Part shown: positions 63,336 to 64,000 of the stretch, one piece after another
Numbering within the stretch: the stretch's first letter is position 1
How the letters are laid out: each line of letters begins with the position of its first letter
From: Prorocentrum cordatum
Lineage: Eukaryota; Sar; Dinophyceae; Prorocentrales; Prorocentraceae
Reading direction: 5' to 3'
DNA length: 64,000 nt
Assembly: GCA_963575745.1 (NCBI GenBank)
Contig: CAUYUJ010016471.1
Location: 430,504-494,503, forward strand
Translations under genes and position numbers: made by a program
Notes under the pieces: model-generated
Database searches by the model: none
What the model saw: only the letters and a program-made list of their open reading frames with translations
What the model was told of the DNA's origin: nothing

Positions 63336-63709
63336 GAGCCTGGCGCCGAGGACTACAGACCACCTCAAAGAGTACGGCCCCGACGAAATCATCGAGGTTC
63401 GCGCTTGCCGACGCCGAAGACTACGACCACCCGATACAAAGCGGCACCGACGACGTCATCGAGGTTTGCGCTTGGGGCGGGTCGCTTCGGAGTGGAAAAG
63501 GCCAGGAGACGGGCCCATTCGCTCTGTCTCTGAAGCCTCTTGGAAGTCTGCCTCGGGCACCGCCACCCGACGAGTACGGCTTCTCTGGGAGGGTTACTTG
63601 CTGGGGACGTTCAAGGAGAGTTTCAGCAAGGTGCTCACCAGGGAATTCAGCAAGACGGAGATTCAGGGTGCGTGAATTCCTGCTGTTGTGACATGCCGGA
63701 GGTAGGCCC
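63336..63709. other. Possible exon-like stretch with a short duplication
   Basis: GACGAAATCATCGAGGTTCG (63384) and GACGACGTCATCGAGGTTTG (63449) are direct repeats followed by CGCTTG. They encode DEIIEVRAC and DDVIEVCAW but in different frames, so a single protein would need a frame change or an intron between them. Confidence 0.3.
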
Positions 63710-63880
63710 ATGCAGAGAAATGGGGCTCCAGGCAGGTCTACCATCGGAGAGTGGCGGCACCGGGACGACAACAACAACGGCAAGGATTGTTTCAGCATCA
63801 GCCTCTCCGATGGGTTCGGGATCTTTGTGCACGAGTGTGAGCCCCGCGTCCCAAGCCCAGATGCTCGGGGGGGCGCGTGA
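63710..63880 (+). CDS. Small hypothetical ORF or exon
   Basis: 57 residues from ATG 63710 to TGA 63878-63880, with DDNNNGKDCFSISLSDGFGI followed by FVHECEP. Composition is balanced and unlike nearby GC-driven frames, which makes it a mild exon candidate. No family recognised and no clear splice sites. Confidence 0.22.
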   Translation: MQRNGAPGRSTIGEWRHRDDNNNGKDCFSISLSDGFGIFVHECEPRVPSPDARGGA

Positions 63881-64000
63881 AGCTAACCCTGCACGGGGCG
63901 CGGGGCTGGCGAACCAGCATGGCGGGGCCCCCTGCTCGACGAGCCAGGCCGCGCCGAGATGGGCGCCCCTCCTCCTGGGAGCTTGGGCGCCGGACGAGAG

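Overview
The window looks like nuclear DNA of a dinoflagellate, probably a core dinoflagellate with a very large, GC-rich genome. The evidence is the kind of retroelement present (a Ty1/copia element with RING, Tudor-like and zinc-ribbon additions), a spliced-leader-like 22-mer in its LTRs, a tyrosine-recombinase-like protein of a type common in these genomes, and an extreme density of minisatellites and fold-back repeats. The taxonomic call is an inference; no rRNA, tRNA or conserved single-copy gene was seen.

Layout. 0-3.5 kb: an SR-rich tyrosine recombinase, open at its 5' end and cut by one in-frame TAG. 3.5-11.8 kb: intergenic DNA made of stacked tandem repeats (a duplicated 158-bp block, AGCAT repeats, ATCGATCTCACT repeats, G-run/C-run hairpin arrays, a 2-kb TTTTCTCGGCCCCTGG minisatellite) with two AT-rich islands. 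11.3-21.8 kb: GGGGCCGTCTTGG arrays in both orientations, several fold-back or TIR elements (12.06-12.58, 13.14-13.30, 15.16-15.30, 16.24-16.31, 16.71-16.84, 17.30-17.43 kb) and one weak minus-strand membrane-protein candidate.

21.8-45.6 kb: one decayed Ty1/copia LTR retrotransposon. The order is 5' LTR, Gag with a mutated CCHC knuckle, Tudor-like segment, RING finger cut by TGA, aspartic protease, an 8.2-kb block of nested 64-bp repeats inserted in the element, zinc ribbon, integrase, reverse transcriptase, RNase H, 3' LTR. It is spread over all three frames and has lost key catalytic residues, so it should not be autonomous. At least 24 copies of a 14-nt hairpin, GCGGG-NNNN-CC(C/T)GC, are scattered through its coding parts. 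Nearly all are read as Ala-Gly-x-Pro-Ala and none lies in the nested block.

45.6-64 kb: more repeat DNA. It includes dispersed copies of at least four short palindromic families, an AT-richer block of alternating fold-back units (47.6-51.1 kb), a 3-kb structure with roughly 0.4-0.5 kb inverted arms (57.4-60.4 kb), further GGGGCCGTCTTGG arrays, and very GC-rich stretches. Most long open frames here are by-products of high GC and repeats. No operon-like or co-regulated gene set is visible. The only recognisable proteins are the recombinase and the retrotransposon.
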